Virus record (IMG/VR): IMGVR_UViG_3300044801_000304
Coordinates: 1-26,195 of that record
Origin: a virus
Reading direction: 5' to 3' (one strand)
DNA: 26,195 nt
The translations under genes and the position numbers were made by a program. Below are positions 1 through 8,136 of this stretch, piece by piece. The first letter of the stretch is position 1, and the number at the start of each line of letters is the position of its first letter. The notes under the pieces are model-generated. The model saw only the letters and a list, made by a program, of their open reading frames with translations, did no database searches and was not told the DNA's origin.

Positions 1-2
1 CG

Positions 3-425
3 ATGAAAATAACAGACCAATACCTTGCCGGTTTTTTCGATGGCGAAGGCTGCATTATGATCCACCATCATGGTGCGCGTGGTGCGCGTGGTCGCCACAT
101 TACGGTTAATGTCACTCTGACGAATAACAATCAAGATTTGCTTTTGCTGGTTCAACAGAGTTTTGAAGGAAGTATGTCATCGTATAAGAATAAGCACCGA
201 TACATTCATCGGTTGAGTTGGACGAATAAGGACAGCATCCGCTGTCTTTTGGGAAGAATTATCCCGTATTTAATTTTGAAAAGGGATCACGCCTTGCTGA
301 TGCTCGAATACATAAAACAGCGTCCACCACAAAAGCGGGCAACGCTCACGATACAAGACATCGCTTTTGCAAAGCGCATGGTAGAACTAAACTCCAAATT
401 AAGATTCCGACTCCCCAAAACCTAA
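3..425 (+). CDS. Single-motif LAGLIDADG homing endonuclease
   Basis: The 140-residue product has a LAGLIDADG-type helix near its N terminus (YLAGFFDGEGCI, about residues 7-18), with the acidic residues DGEG in the expected place. The rest is basic and mixed alpha/beta, as in single-motif enzymes that act as homodimers and cut long asymmetric DNA sites. Family knowledge says such proteins mobilise introns, inteins or themselves as free-standing genes. I see no intron or intein around it, so a free-standing endonuclease is inferred. The ATG is only two bases from the window edge, so an upstream start cannot be excluded, although the motif position fits this start. It ends 30 bases before the glycosyltransferase gene on the same strand. 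Confidence 0.85.
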   Translation: MKITDQYLAGFFDGEGCIMIHHHGARGARGRHITVNVTLTNNNQDLLLLVQQSFEGSMSSYKNKHRYIHRLSWTNKDSIRCLLGRIIPYLILKRDHALLMLEYIKQRPPQKRATLTIQDIAFAKRMVELNSKLRFRLPKT

Positions 426-455
426 AGGGACGGGGTTTCAACCCAGAAAAAAGTG

Positions 456-1277
456 ATGAAACTGCACGTCGTTCAGATCGTTCTTGACGGAATGCCATAC
501 CTGCCGCTCCATCTGCCGCAGTTTGAGAGGCTGTCCTGTGATTGGAATTACACCATTGTTCACGGCGCGGCGGCAAACACCGGATCGACGAGTTGGTGTC
601 AAGAGCAGACCCCGCGCTTGAGCCGCGACGGAAGCTCAGAGTTTATCAATTCCCTCACCAAACATCCAAGGGTGACGGTCATCCAGAGGCAGTGGTGGCC
701 GGGCGGAAAGGATGAGATGTTCAGAACTGCATTGGAGAGGATTAAAGAACCGGGAGTGCTTTTTATGCCAGACGTTGACGAGATTTTCACGACCGAGCAG
801 ATCGAAAAGATTGTCAAATTGTTTGAGGACAGGCCTCAGGCAATGAGGATGTTATTTTATTGCAGATACTTTATAGGCCAAAATATCCTTGCGACTGGCG
901 ACAACTGCTGGGGAAACAGGGGCGGAATAGAATGGTTGAGGGCTTTCAGATTCCGCGCAGGCGACACAATGAACAGCCATGAACCGCCCGTGGTCGCTGG
1001 AAACAAGGGACTTGCCATAAGTCGTGAAGAAACTCGCAAAATGGGACTTGTGTTCGACCATTTTTCGTGGGTGCTCGAATCAAACGTATTGGCAAAATTA
1101 CGTTATTACAAATATGGCGAACAGCATTTGGATGGATGGCGACGATTGCAGGCGAACAAACAATGGCCGATTTCCGACTTGAAAGCATTTTTACCGTGGG
1201 TCGGGAACGGAGTCACAGCAGACCTTTTTGAGAATGTTTTTCCAAACGAAATCAATCCAACATCACAATTCAAATAA
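456..1277 (+). CDS. Glycosyltransferase family 2-like protein
   Basis: The 273-residue product resembles GT-A fold nucleotide-sugar transferases. It has an acidic metal/nucleotide-sugar motif DVDE at residues 106-109, preceded by a hydrophobic strand (GVLFMP). The first 40 residues carry a pattern typical of proteins reporting on a glycan target (VVQIVLDGMPYLPLH). It should transfer a sugar from a nucleotide donor; acceptor unknown. The ATG at 456 follows an in-frame GTG at 453 and is preferred as the stronger codon. The stop overlaps the next ATG by one base (TAATG at 1275-1279), so it is coupled to the methyltransferase. Role inferred: glycosylation of host envelope sugars or of virion proteins. 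Confidence 0.75.
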   Translation: MKLHVVQIVLDGMPYLPLHLPQFERLSCDWNYTIVHGAAANTGSTSWCQEQTPRLSRDGSSEFINSLTKHPRVTVIQRQWWPGGKDEMFRTALERIKEPGVLFMPDVDEIFTTEQIEKIVKLFEDRPQAMRMLFYCRYFIGQNILATGDNCWGNRGGIEWLRAFRFRAGDTMNSHEPPVVAGNKGLAISREETRKMGLVFDHFSWVLESNVLAKLRYYKYGEQHLDGWRRLQANKQWPISDLKAFLPWVGNGVTADLFENVFPNEINPTSQFK

Positions 1278-1945
1278 TGAAAACACTAGTTGAAATAATC
1301 AAACGCGCAACTGATCCCGCAGTGAAAAGGGCCATACACCAAATATGGTCGAAAATGCCGCCGTCACATCAAATCGGCCCAACGGTTGAACACATGGGTC
1401 TGGCTGGCGAGAACGGAGAACAGTGGGCCAATATCCATACCTGCGTTTTTTCCGGGGCCGAAGCGTCCAAGACTTATTTGGAGGTAGGCGTTCGACGGGG
1501 ACACTCTTTTTTGTCCGCCTTGACCGCCAATCCGACGCTGGATGCAAGCGCGGCGGATATGTGGTGCGGAGAATATGGCGGAGAAGAAAACACCCGGAAA
1601 TTGTTTGAACAAACGGTAACACAGTTAAAGCCGGGGATTAAGTTTTCCGTAATTGAGGGTGATTCAAAAATAACGCTGCCGGAACTTTCAAAACAGGGCA
1701 GGCATTTCGACATGATTACCATTGACGGCGACCACGAACCGGAGCCGGCGGAGATTGATTTGCAAAATGCGGATAATTTGCTGGATGCCGGGGGGATTCT
1801 TATTTTTGATGATGTTGTTCATCCTCGTTACCCTGGACTGAAACAGGTCTGGGAAGATTTCAGAAAGAACCGACCGCTTTGGGAGTTTTCGTATTTTGAT
1901 TGGAGCGTCGGGACGGGAATTGGAATCAAGTACGTTGCAAAATGA
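1277..1945 (+). CDS. Class I SAM-dependent methyltransferase
   Basis: The 222-residue product has a Rossmann-type methyltransferase layout. Motif I is YLEVGVRRGHSF (residues 67-78), binding S-adenosylmethionine. A motif IDGDHE follows (149-154), then a strand GGILIFDDVVHP (about 172-183). This order matches the Methyltransf_24 family, often found in polysaccharide and sugar-modification clusters. It sits between two glycosyltransferases with one-base and ATGA overlaps on either side, so sugar O-methylation is the likely job. DNA methylation is unlikely because there is no NPPY/DPPY motif or target-recognition region. Substrate unknown. Confidence 0.78.
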   Translation: MKTLVEIIKRATDPAVKRAIHQIWSKMPPSHQIGPTVEHMGLAGENGEQWANIHTCVFSGAEASKTYLEVGVRRGHSFLSALTANPTLDASAADMWCGEYGGEENTRKLFEQTVTQLKPGIKFSVIEGDSKITLPELSKQGRHFDMITIDGDHEPEPAEIDLQNADNLLDAGGILIFDDVVHPRYPGLKQVWEDFRKNRPLWEFSYFDWSVGTGIGIKYVAK

Positions 1946-3156
1946 AAATCAAGCTCGTCACCCTTTACGACGAAAAGCTCAAGTCCATCGGCGATCTTTC
2001 CAGCCGGGTCATGGCGGAGTATTGCGCCAGGCGCGGATATGAATTTGTCTGCTACAAACACCTTCCCGACAAATCGCGCGGGGCGGTCTGGAACAAGATT
2101 CGGGCGATCCAGCAGGAGCTTCCTTCCTGCGACTGGTTGTTGTGGATGGACGCGGATTCCATTCCTATTACGCATGGTTTTTCTTTGGAAAAACTGATTG
2201 AAAAAGCACCGGACAAGGATTTGATGTTTTCGAGCGATGGCAAGGGGCCATGCGCTGGTATTTTGCTGTCCAGGAATTGCGCTTGGTCGGTTCAGTTTTT
2301 CCAAACCGCCTGGTTTTGCGGCCAGATGGCATCGGGAGTCCATTTTGAACAGGACACGATGCTTGCCCTGAGCGGCACATTCCCTTCAATCAATGACAGG
2401 ATGTTGGTTTTACCTGAAAGTTTTGTGTGTAATCGGTGTAGCGAGTTCCTGCCGGATTGTTTCGCAATGCACTATTATTCATCGAATTTTTCATCAAACA
2501 AAAAATACCTTGCCTCAATCGCCCGAAGAATGGGAATTTTCATTTCAAGCGGCTGGTCGCCGTCCGCGCATCTGGATTTGAAGATTATAACGGGGGATGA
2601 TGCCTTTGGGCGTTTACAAAATGAATCGGCAGGATATGAGGTTTATGAGATGGGGGTCGAATCGAATCTTCCACAATTGATTCGCAAGGCGTTGGAATTA
2701 CAACATCAGTTCATCGTTTACATGGATGCGAACGCTTTCGCAATCCGAAGATTTGATGAAGTGAACACATTGGATTACGACGTTGGAATGACTATGCGGC
2801 GCAAGGAGGAACGAGGGGCAACCAACCGGCCAATGATGAACGGATTCCTTGACGCCGGGGTTTTGTTTTTCAATTACACGCCAGCCGCATTCAAGTTTCT
2901 TGAAATTTGGGAATCGGAACTTGCCTTAACGCCGTCCGATCAAGAGGCATTGAACGCCGTGGTTTTGAGGGCAACCGACCTAACAGAATATGACAAGGTT
3001 TTTCCCTTGGAGGGAATACGCATCAAGATATTCAAATGCGAAGAATATAATTTCTCGCGTTGGCCGCAGGAGCCATTGCCGGAAACAAGAATCGTTCAGT
3101 GCAATCGAATCGAAGCATTGGAAGATTGGGGAAACAGAAAATGGCAGGACAAATGA
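1942..3156 (+). CDS. Two-domain glycosyltransferase
   Basis: The 404-residue product appears to hold two GT-A type domains in tandem. The N-terminal half has a strand followed by a DxD motif (WMDADSIPI, D70-A71-D72), as in galactosyltransferase-like GT34 proteins. The C-terminal half (about 235-404) has a second set: VYMDANAFAI (D262-A263-N264), LDAGVLFFN (around 303-311) and SDQEALN, typical of GT8-like or nucleotide-diphospho-sugar transferases. In the second motif the final Asp is replaced by Asn, so one domain could be altered in metal binding. The ATG at 1942 overlaps the methyltransferase stop (ATGA); an upstream in-frame GTG at 1900 would need a 45-base overlap and is less likely. Confidence 0.72.
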   Translation: MKIKLVTLYDEKLKSIGDLSSRVMAEYCARRGYEFVCYKHLPDKSRGAVWNKIRAIQQELPSCDWLLWMDADSIPITHGFSLEKLIEKAPDKDLMFSSDGKGPCAGILLSRNCAWSVQFFQTAWFCGQMASGVHFEQDTMLALSGTFPSINDRMLVLPESFVCNRCSEFLPDCFAMHYYSSNFSSNKKYLASIARRMGIFISSGWSPSAHLDLKIITGDDAFGRLQNESAGYEVYEMGVESNLPQLIRKALELQHQFIVYMDANAFAIRRFDEVNTLDYDVGMTMRRKEERGATNRPMMNGFLDAGVLFFNYTPAAFKFLEIWESELALTPSDQEALNAVVLRATDLTEYDKVFPLEGIRIKIFKCEEYNFSRWPQEPLPETRIVQCNRIEALEDWGNRKWQDK

Positions 3157-3320
3157 AACTGAAAACATCAATACCGATGACTGGTTGGAAGCGGGAGTTC
3201 CAAGACGGGGAACTAATTCCAATCAAAGGACACGGATTTTCCGTTGTCAAAATTACCAAGCGTGGTCTGGCTTTGCGTCACGTCAAATCACCATCACATT
3301 CGGATACTCACCAATCCTGA
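3153..3320 (+). CDS. Small hypothetical protein after the glycosyltransferase
   Basis: A 55-residue product starting at an ATG that overlaps the preceding stop (ATGA, 3153-3156). It carries a compact pattern, ELIPIKGHGFSVVKITKRGL, similar in style to small phage proteins that form one beta-rich domain. No function is recognised. Its last 27 bases overlap, in convergent orientation, the 3' end of the terminase gene on the minus strand. The overlap junction and coherent beta pattern support expression; short length keeps confidence moderate. Confidence 0.55.
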   Translation: MKLKTSIPMTGWKREFQDGELIPIKGHGFSVVKITKRGLALRHVKSPSHSDTHQS

Positions 3321-4901
3321 ACCATTGAATGATTGTTTTGCTGTTCGTATCGCATAGATGGAATCCTGAATCTCTTGCCAGCATTCGGCGGTCAAGCCGT
3401 ATCCCAAAGAATCCATCGCGTGTTTATATCTGGATTGAACGGGAATTGAATCTGGCGTCTTACTGATATTTGCGTTTTCAAAACACTCAATCAATTTTGG
3501 ACATCTTGCTCCTGAGATTTTAATTCTTCCTTGAACCAAAAGTTTTCTTATCAAACGTATTCGATTTCCCACGCTTCCACGGCCCTTATCAACTCCGACA
3601 AGTTTTATGCGTCCGTTACTTACTGCAAAAATCTCATCAGATACACTTCGATTAGCTATGGATTCCTTAAAATCCAATGCGCTTCTATCGGCCCAACAAA
3701 CCCATTTCAACTTGTTTCCAACTTCTTTTTCCCAGAAATCCATTCGCTTGCAGGTCAATATGGTAAATTCCTCAACCGATATTTGTTCATCAATAAAGGC
3801 CAACTCATCAATCACATTAAATACGCTTGTGTCCTGTTTTTCTTGGTGCAGGATTAACTTTTCAAGAAAATACATTGAAGGATTAGAGCCGCCCGCGTCG
3901 AAGGACATTATCAATTCGGAACACCCCTCGGTTGGAATGATTATCTCCGGCTCTCTGTCGTTTAGATCACCGACAACATGAGATGCGCGTGAGAATTGTC
4001 TGGTGAACAGTCCGTTTTCAACGACTCTAACCCATTCACCAAGCGCAAAGCGCGAATAAAGTGAAGGGCTGTAACTCCATTCACTTCGGAGAACTGCTTT
4101 TTCATTATCTGAAACATACGGATTGTCGTCCATTGTCCAATGGGTTAGGTGAAGCCACTTTTGATATATTTTCTCGTCATCACTTGGCTTGTCTGAAATT
4201 CTCAATTCGTAAAATATATGATATAGGAAGTGCGATTGCCCGGTTGATGCAGGATTGCAGTCTATTAAAAACACATATTCATCATCAGGCCGGTTAAACC
4301 CGCGCAAGGCCAACAATAAAGTAGAAAAGGATTTCCGTTCATAAAATTCAGCAGCTTCCGACCAATAAATCATGGATAGATAACGCGATTTGTATTTATC
4401 AATCTCTCGTTCGTCATCCAGCGAATCCATTTCAAGTTCACTGATTCCACCCGGAGGCATGACAAATTCCCCATTTTCAGGGTTGTGTTTCATTATTGCT
4501 TCATTCCCAAACTTATTGATAACTGCACACATCATTTTCTTGGTCGCTCCGTGTATCCGAGGTTCGCCTCCATTTTTCCACGGGAAAGAAGAACCTTTTG
4601 GTGCCCATTTCATTCCGAAGTCTTGAGCAATAAAAACTGGAAGTACTTGCTCTGTTATTTCATTCCATACGCCAGAAGTTGCCCCCTCTCCTTGTGTTTT
4701 GCATAAGATAAGCACAGAAGCCCCGTTGACATTCCACAGATGGTCAATAATTGCAACAATTCCAGCCGCAGTTTTCCCGGATTTTCTCATGCCAGACATG
4801 AGAATAATCTTTTTCTGCCCATTTTTTTGGTGACATAATTTGACAAGGGCTTCCTGTTTTGGAGCTAAATCGGGTTTTCCGTTGATAAATCTGAATGACA
4901 T
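3294..4901 (-). CDS. terL: Phage terminase, large subunit
   Basis: The 535-residue product is the DNA-packaging motor. The N-terminal ATPase has a Walker A loop GMRKSGKTA (residues 37-45), a Walker B strand ending IYWSE with the likely catalytic Glu182, and a coupling segment FLIDCNPASTG. The C-terminal RNase H-fold nuclease has the expected spaced acids: D335 (SFDAGG), D405 (WADRSALD) and D497 (HAMDSLGYG). Length fits the family (about 450-600). It docks on the portal and cuts concatemeric DNA during head filling. It lies on the minus strand while the portal and head genes lie on plus, so it must have its own promoter in the 114-base divergent gap. No small terminase is obvious next to it. 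Confidence 0.92.
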   Translation of the reverse strand: MSFRFINGKPDLAPKQEALVKLCHQKNGQKKIILMSGMRKSGKTAAGIVAIIDHLWNVNGASVLILCKTQGEGATSGVWNEITEQVLPVFIAQDFGMKWAPKGSSFPWKNGGEPRIHGATKKMMCAVINKFGNEAIMKHNPENGEFVMPPGGISELEMDSLDDEREIDKYKSRYLSMIYWSEAAEFYERKSFSTLLLALRGFNRPDDEYVFLIDCNPASTGQSHFLYHIFYELRISDKPSDDEKIYQKWLHLTHWTMDDNPYVSDNEKAVLRSEWSYSPSLYSRFALGEWVRVVENGLFTRQFSRASHVVGDLNDREPEIIIPTEGCSELIMSFDAGGSNPSMYFLEKLILHQEKQDTSVFNVIDELAFIDEQISVEEFTILTCKRMDFWEKEVGNKLKWVCWADRSALDFKESIANRSVSDEIFAVSNGRIKLVGVDKGRGSVGNRIRLIRKLLVQGRIKISGARCPKLIECFENANISKTPDSIPVQSRYKHAMDSLGYGLTAECWQEIQDSIYAIRTAKQSFNGSGLVSIRM

Positions 4902-5015
4902 GATAAAGCGTTCAGGCGAAACTTTTCACTTGCAATGGATTACGATAAGACGTATTTGTATTTAAGCAATGCCAAAAAAGGCACAATTGGTTAAAAAATT
5001 CAACATACTCATTAT
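4902..5015. promoter_or_regulatory. Divergent promoter region between terminase and head operon
   Basis: This 114-base gap separates the minus-strand terminase start from the first plus-strand head-operon gene, so promoters for both directions should lie here or just inside the genes. On the plus strand TTGCAA and TATTTG are spaced by 17 bases near 4931-4960, a weak sigma-70-like pair with only three of six matches in the -10. I cannot name an operator. The inference rests mainly on gene arrangement. Confidence 0.35.
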
Positions 5016-5294
5016 ATGGCTTCAAAACGAATTCTCTTGCTTGATCCAAACAATCCCGATGACCAAGCACTTGTCGCCGACTGGCAAGATGGCCAGGAAT
5101 ACGACATCGCCTGCCATGTCACCCAGTCCGCGCCGTTCCGCTTTGATATAGTGAGCGCGGTCGAAACCCATGCTCCGGCGGAAGCCGAGACTCCAGAAGA
5201 ACTGGCCACACCGACCGAGGAAGCAAATAAAACGCCCATCGCCGCCGCGAAAAGCAAAACAGGCAATCCGGCGGTGGATGGCTTGATGCAGTGA
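5016..5294 (+). CDS. Hypothetical protein, first gene of the head operon
   Basis: The 92-residue product begins with a folded-looking segment (about residues 1-50, SKRILLLDPNNPDDQALVAD) followed by an Ala/Glu/Thr/Pro-rich, probably disordered tail. No family is recognised. The ATG is preceded by A/T-rich sequence (cattat) with no Shine-Dalgarno motif. It leads a plus-strand run of tightly packed genes into the portal, so a minor role in head assembly or packaging is possible but not shown. Confidence 0.62.
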   Translation: MASKRILLLDPNNPDDQALVADWQDGQEYDIACHVTQSAPFRFDIVSAVETHAPAEAETPEELATPTEEANKTPIAAAKSKTGNPAVDGLMQ

Positions 5295-5296
5295 TT

Positions 5297-5506
5297 ATGA
5301 CAAACTACGAAATATCCACCATTCGTCTTAAAAGACACCCACTGTTGAGAACGATATTTGATGCGATTTGTAATTATTCGGTCGCAAGAAAATGGAAATA
5401 TAAACCACGCCAATTTACAGCCATTGGGAATTTCAACCCTCGTCGACTCCTTGAAACTTATCGCCACAACAAACAGTATATGGATTTCGATTATCCCCAA
5501 CAATGA
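5297..5506 (+). CDS. Small basic hypothetical protein before the portal
   Basis: A 69-residue, strongly basic and aromatic product (RLKRHPLLRTIFDAICNYSV near the N terminus). It starts at ATG 5297, two bases after the previous stop; a GTG at 5291 that overlaps that stop is an alternative. Its own stop overlaps the portal start (ATGA, 5503-5506), which supports it as a real coupled gene. Function unknown; the positive charge would suit nucleic-acid contact, which is only a guess. Confidence 0.5.
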   Translation: MTNYEISTIRLKRHPLLRTIFDAICNYSVARKWKYKPRQFTAIGNFNPRRLLETYRHNKQYMDFDYPQQ

Positions 5507-7848
5507 TTTCCAAAAAGACCATCAAGAAGTACAAGCTGGACACGGCTTCGCTCAAAGTTTTGTTTACCGCCGACAAACCCAAGAAGGGTGTCAGGGCGTT
5601 GGTAGAACTAATTGCCGACCGCCAGCGCGAAGGCAAGGAACGAAGCCTTTTCGATTACAAACAGTACGCAGCGATTGACATGGCGTATGACGCGCCGCTT
5701 AACAATGCCACATCGTCAATCCTACGCAGCATCCTTGACAAAGGCGGGACAGAAAAGGAAATCTTCGGGGCACTCCAACATTGGGGCTTGAATCCAGATT
5801 GTCTTTTTTGCGAGACGAAGATGGAAAATGGCAACTCGAAGTGGACTCCGAATTATCCAATGCTTTACAATGTCACGATCCCGCTGGTGCGGGCATATCT
5901 GACCATCCGGCACGCCACAATCTTCAATGAACGAAATGTTTCTCCGTTGTTCGATTATCAGCCGAGCAAATACAACGCGGAGAACCGTGTTTTGTGCGAA
6001 ATTTGGACGGATTTGATTGAATCCATCGCTACGGATTATGGTTATTCCTCAACTTTGCGCGATTTCATTTTCAATCCCCTGATGTATTCATTGGCGCTTA
6101 AATTCCCAATGGAAAGCTGGGATGTTCAAGAGCAAGAAGGCGCGGACGGCGAGGAATACATTGAAAAAGAGGGCATTCGATACGTTGTCCCGCACATCAC
6201 TCGGATTTATTACGACCTAAATTTTCCGCTGCACACAATCAATACAGGGACGGGCTGTTCCTTTGCCGGGTATTGGACAATCATGCGATGGGGCGACGTG
6301 GAGAGCAACGAACTCTACTGGAATACCGAACATGTTCCACATGGAACAAATTGGCTCGACCCCAATGCGGCATGGGCTAACTACTTCCAACAGGTTTACC
6401 CCTGCACCCTTGATTTTCCCATATTCACCAAAGGCCGCAGAAAAGAGACTGACCGGGAGAAGATGATTGGCTTTTACGGCAAGAATGATTACGACAGCGC
6501 GTTCTTTGTCGGTTATCAATTTGTTCAACTTGTGCCCAGCGAGTGGGATTTGGGCGAATATGACCACAAAGTCTGGATGAAGTTCACCATTGGGGCAGAC
6601 GACGTTATCATGTTCGCCGAGACATTCGGTTACAGGCCGGTGGACTATATCGGATACGATGCCGACAGCGGGCGCGGCAGAAACCCAAGTCTAGCACAAG
6701 AAATCCAGCCGTCACAGGATATGGCGAGCAACATATTATGCCAGTATTTAAGCACCATCAAACGCAACCTCGCCAACATCACTTTTTACAACACGGAGGC
6801 GGTTGACACAGAGCAAATCAAGGAATTGAATCGGCGCAGCCAGTCTCAATACCAGCAAATCAATTTTATCGGTTTTGACGCCTACAAGATGGAAAAGGCG
6901 GGCGTGGATTTGGCAAATGTTTTCAAAAGCATGACGTTTCCCTATGCGAACACGGCAGAGATTCTGCAATCATTCAACACCGTGCTTTCAATTCTTGAAA
7001 GAACACTGGTAATGTCGGCTCAGGAAATTGGCGCGGCGGCGTCACACCAGCAAGGCAACAAAGAGATTGAGATTATCTCTGGCAGCACAAGTAATCGCGT
7101 TGCTTACACGGCTTCATTTGTGGATGAGGGCATTGATGCGTGGAAGCGGCAACTTGTGGAGGCCGCGCTTTGCCACATGACTGCCGATGAAGTTGAGGCT
7201 CAGATTTCAGCCGATATTCCTGACTTGGACAAACATTTGGAAGAACTCGGATTTGAACGCAAGGACGAATCACCATCAATCGGTCAAAAGACCATCACAG
7301 TGACAGGCAAATTATCCAAATTGAAGCTGACTCAGTTTGTTTCCCGGAGAGCGGACAAAGACCGAAAGACAGACATGGGCGCGGCGCAGGCGATGAATCA
7401 GGCAATCGCGGAAATTTCCAGAAACCAAGTGCTGTCTGGGGTTGTTGATCCAACTTCGCTGATAGAACTTGCCGAACTCGCGGCGAAACTGGCTGGCGCG
7501 GACGATGATTTCAAGCTGCGGCTCAATCAGAACGCGGTAGCGAGCGACCAGTTGCAGAAAGCCATCCAACAAATTGAGCAAACCATCATGCAACAGGTCG
7601 CCAAAACGGTCACTCAGCCAGCGGCGCAGGCATTGGCTCAAGAATCAGCAAAGGTTGACGCCATTGAAAAGAACGTAGAAACATTGACTGGGATCGTTGA
7701 GAATTTGAAGAAAGCACTTTCGCCCGGTCAGCCCTCCCCCGCTGGTGACATACCCACCGCGCCGACCGCAGCCCCGCCATTGCCGCCACAAAGTACGCCA
7801 CAACCAACAACGATACCCGTCCCTCCAAATGGTCCACCAATCCAATAA
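5503..7848 (+). CDS. Portal protein (podovirus-like)
   Basis: The 781-residue product has the size and layout of large podovirus portals. It has an alpha/beta N-terminal wing region and a long central body with an SLAQEIQPSQDMASN-type segment near residues 390-405 that matches helices of the stem/clip region. A helical, Ala/Gln-rich C-terminal half follows, with coiled-coil potential at about 650-740, then a Pro-rich tail (about 745-781). The portal forms the dodecameric ring at one capsid vertex through which the terminase pumps DNA. Its place between terminase and scaffold/capsid genes supports the call. The Pro-rich tail overlaps the start of the next gene by 20 bases. Recognition is by size, order and general pattern rather than a single catalytic motif. 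Confidence 0.8.
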   Translation: MISKKTIKKYKLDTASLKVLFTADKPKKGVRALVELIADRQREGKERSLFDYKQYAAIDMAYDAPLNNATSSILRSILDKGGTEKEIFGALQHWGLNPDCLFCETKMENGNSKWTPNYPMLYNVTIPLVRAYLTIRHATIFNERNVSPLFDYQPSKYNAENRVLCEIWTDLIESIATDYGYSSTLRDFIFNPLMYSLALKFPMESWDVQEQEGADGEEYIEKEGIRYVVPHITRIYYDLNFPLHTINTGTGCSFAGYWTIMRWGDVESNELYWNTEHVPHGTNWLDPNAAWANYFQQVYPCTLDFPIFTKGRRKETDREKMIGFYGKNDYDSAFFVGYQFVQLVPSEWDLGEYDHKVWMKFTIGADDVIMFAETFGYRPVDYIGYDADSGRGRNPSLAQEIQPSQDMASNILCQYLSTIKRNLANITFYNTEAVDTEQIKELNRRSQSQYQQINFIGFDAYKMEKAGVDLANVFKSMTFPYANTAEILQSFNTVLSILERTLVMSAQEIGAAASHQQGNKEIEIISGSTSNRVAYTASFVDEGIDAWKRQLVEAALCHMTADEVEAQISADIPDLDKHLEELGFERKDESPSIGQKTITVTGKLSKLKLTQFVSRRADKDRKTDMGAAQAMNQAIAEISRNQVLSGVVDPTSLIELAELAAKLAGADDDFKLRLNQNAVASDQLQKAIQQIEQTIMQQVAKTVTQPAAQALAQESAKVDAIEKNVETLTGIVENLKKALSPGQPSPAGDIPTAPTAAPPLPPQSTPQPTTIPVPPNGPPIQ

Positions 7849-8131
7849 TCTACCGCAGGTCAAACAGGACAAGTTGCGAAAGTTCCTTGATGACGAGGCA
7901 TTGAACACACTGTTCGAGGTCTTGGAATCAAAGGCGTTTGAGTATGAAGTGGAAGCCGCCAACGCCCTGCTTGAAATGCGGGCCGGCTATGATGCCAAGG
8001 CGAAAGAGGCCGTTTCCATTGCAAATTCAATTCACTTTGCGATTGTGCTTTTGAAGGAAATCCGATTACAGAAAACCTTTACCACTTCATCAGCCAAACC
8101 GAACACCAAACCAACCACCAAAACCATCTAA
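7829..8131 (+). CDS. Small helical protein between portal and scaffold
   Basis: The 100-residue product is predicted to be nearly all helical and rich in Glu, Lys and Ala (segment KLRKFLDDEALNTLFEVLES), with a short Lys/Thr/Pro tail. The ATG at 7829 lies within the portal's last codons in another frame; longer upstream starts would add a Pro/Arg-rich stretch that is clearly the portal read in a shifted frame. No family recognised. Position between portal and scaffold suggests a head-assembly accessory. Confidence 0.6.
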   Translation: MVHQSNNLPQVKQDKLRKFLDDEALNTLFEVLESKAFEYEVEAANALLEMRAGYDAKAKEAVSIANSIHFAIVLLKEIRLQKTFTTSSAKPNTKPTTKTI

Positions 8132-8136
8132 ACGCT

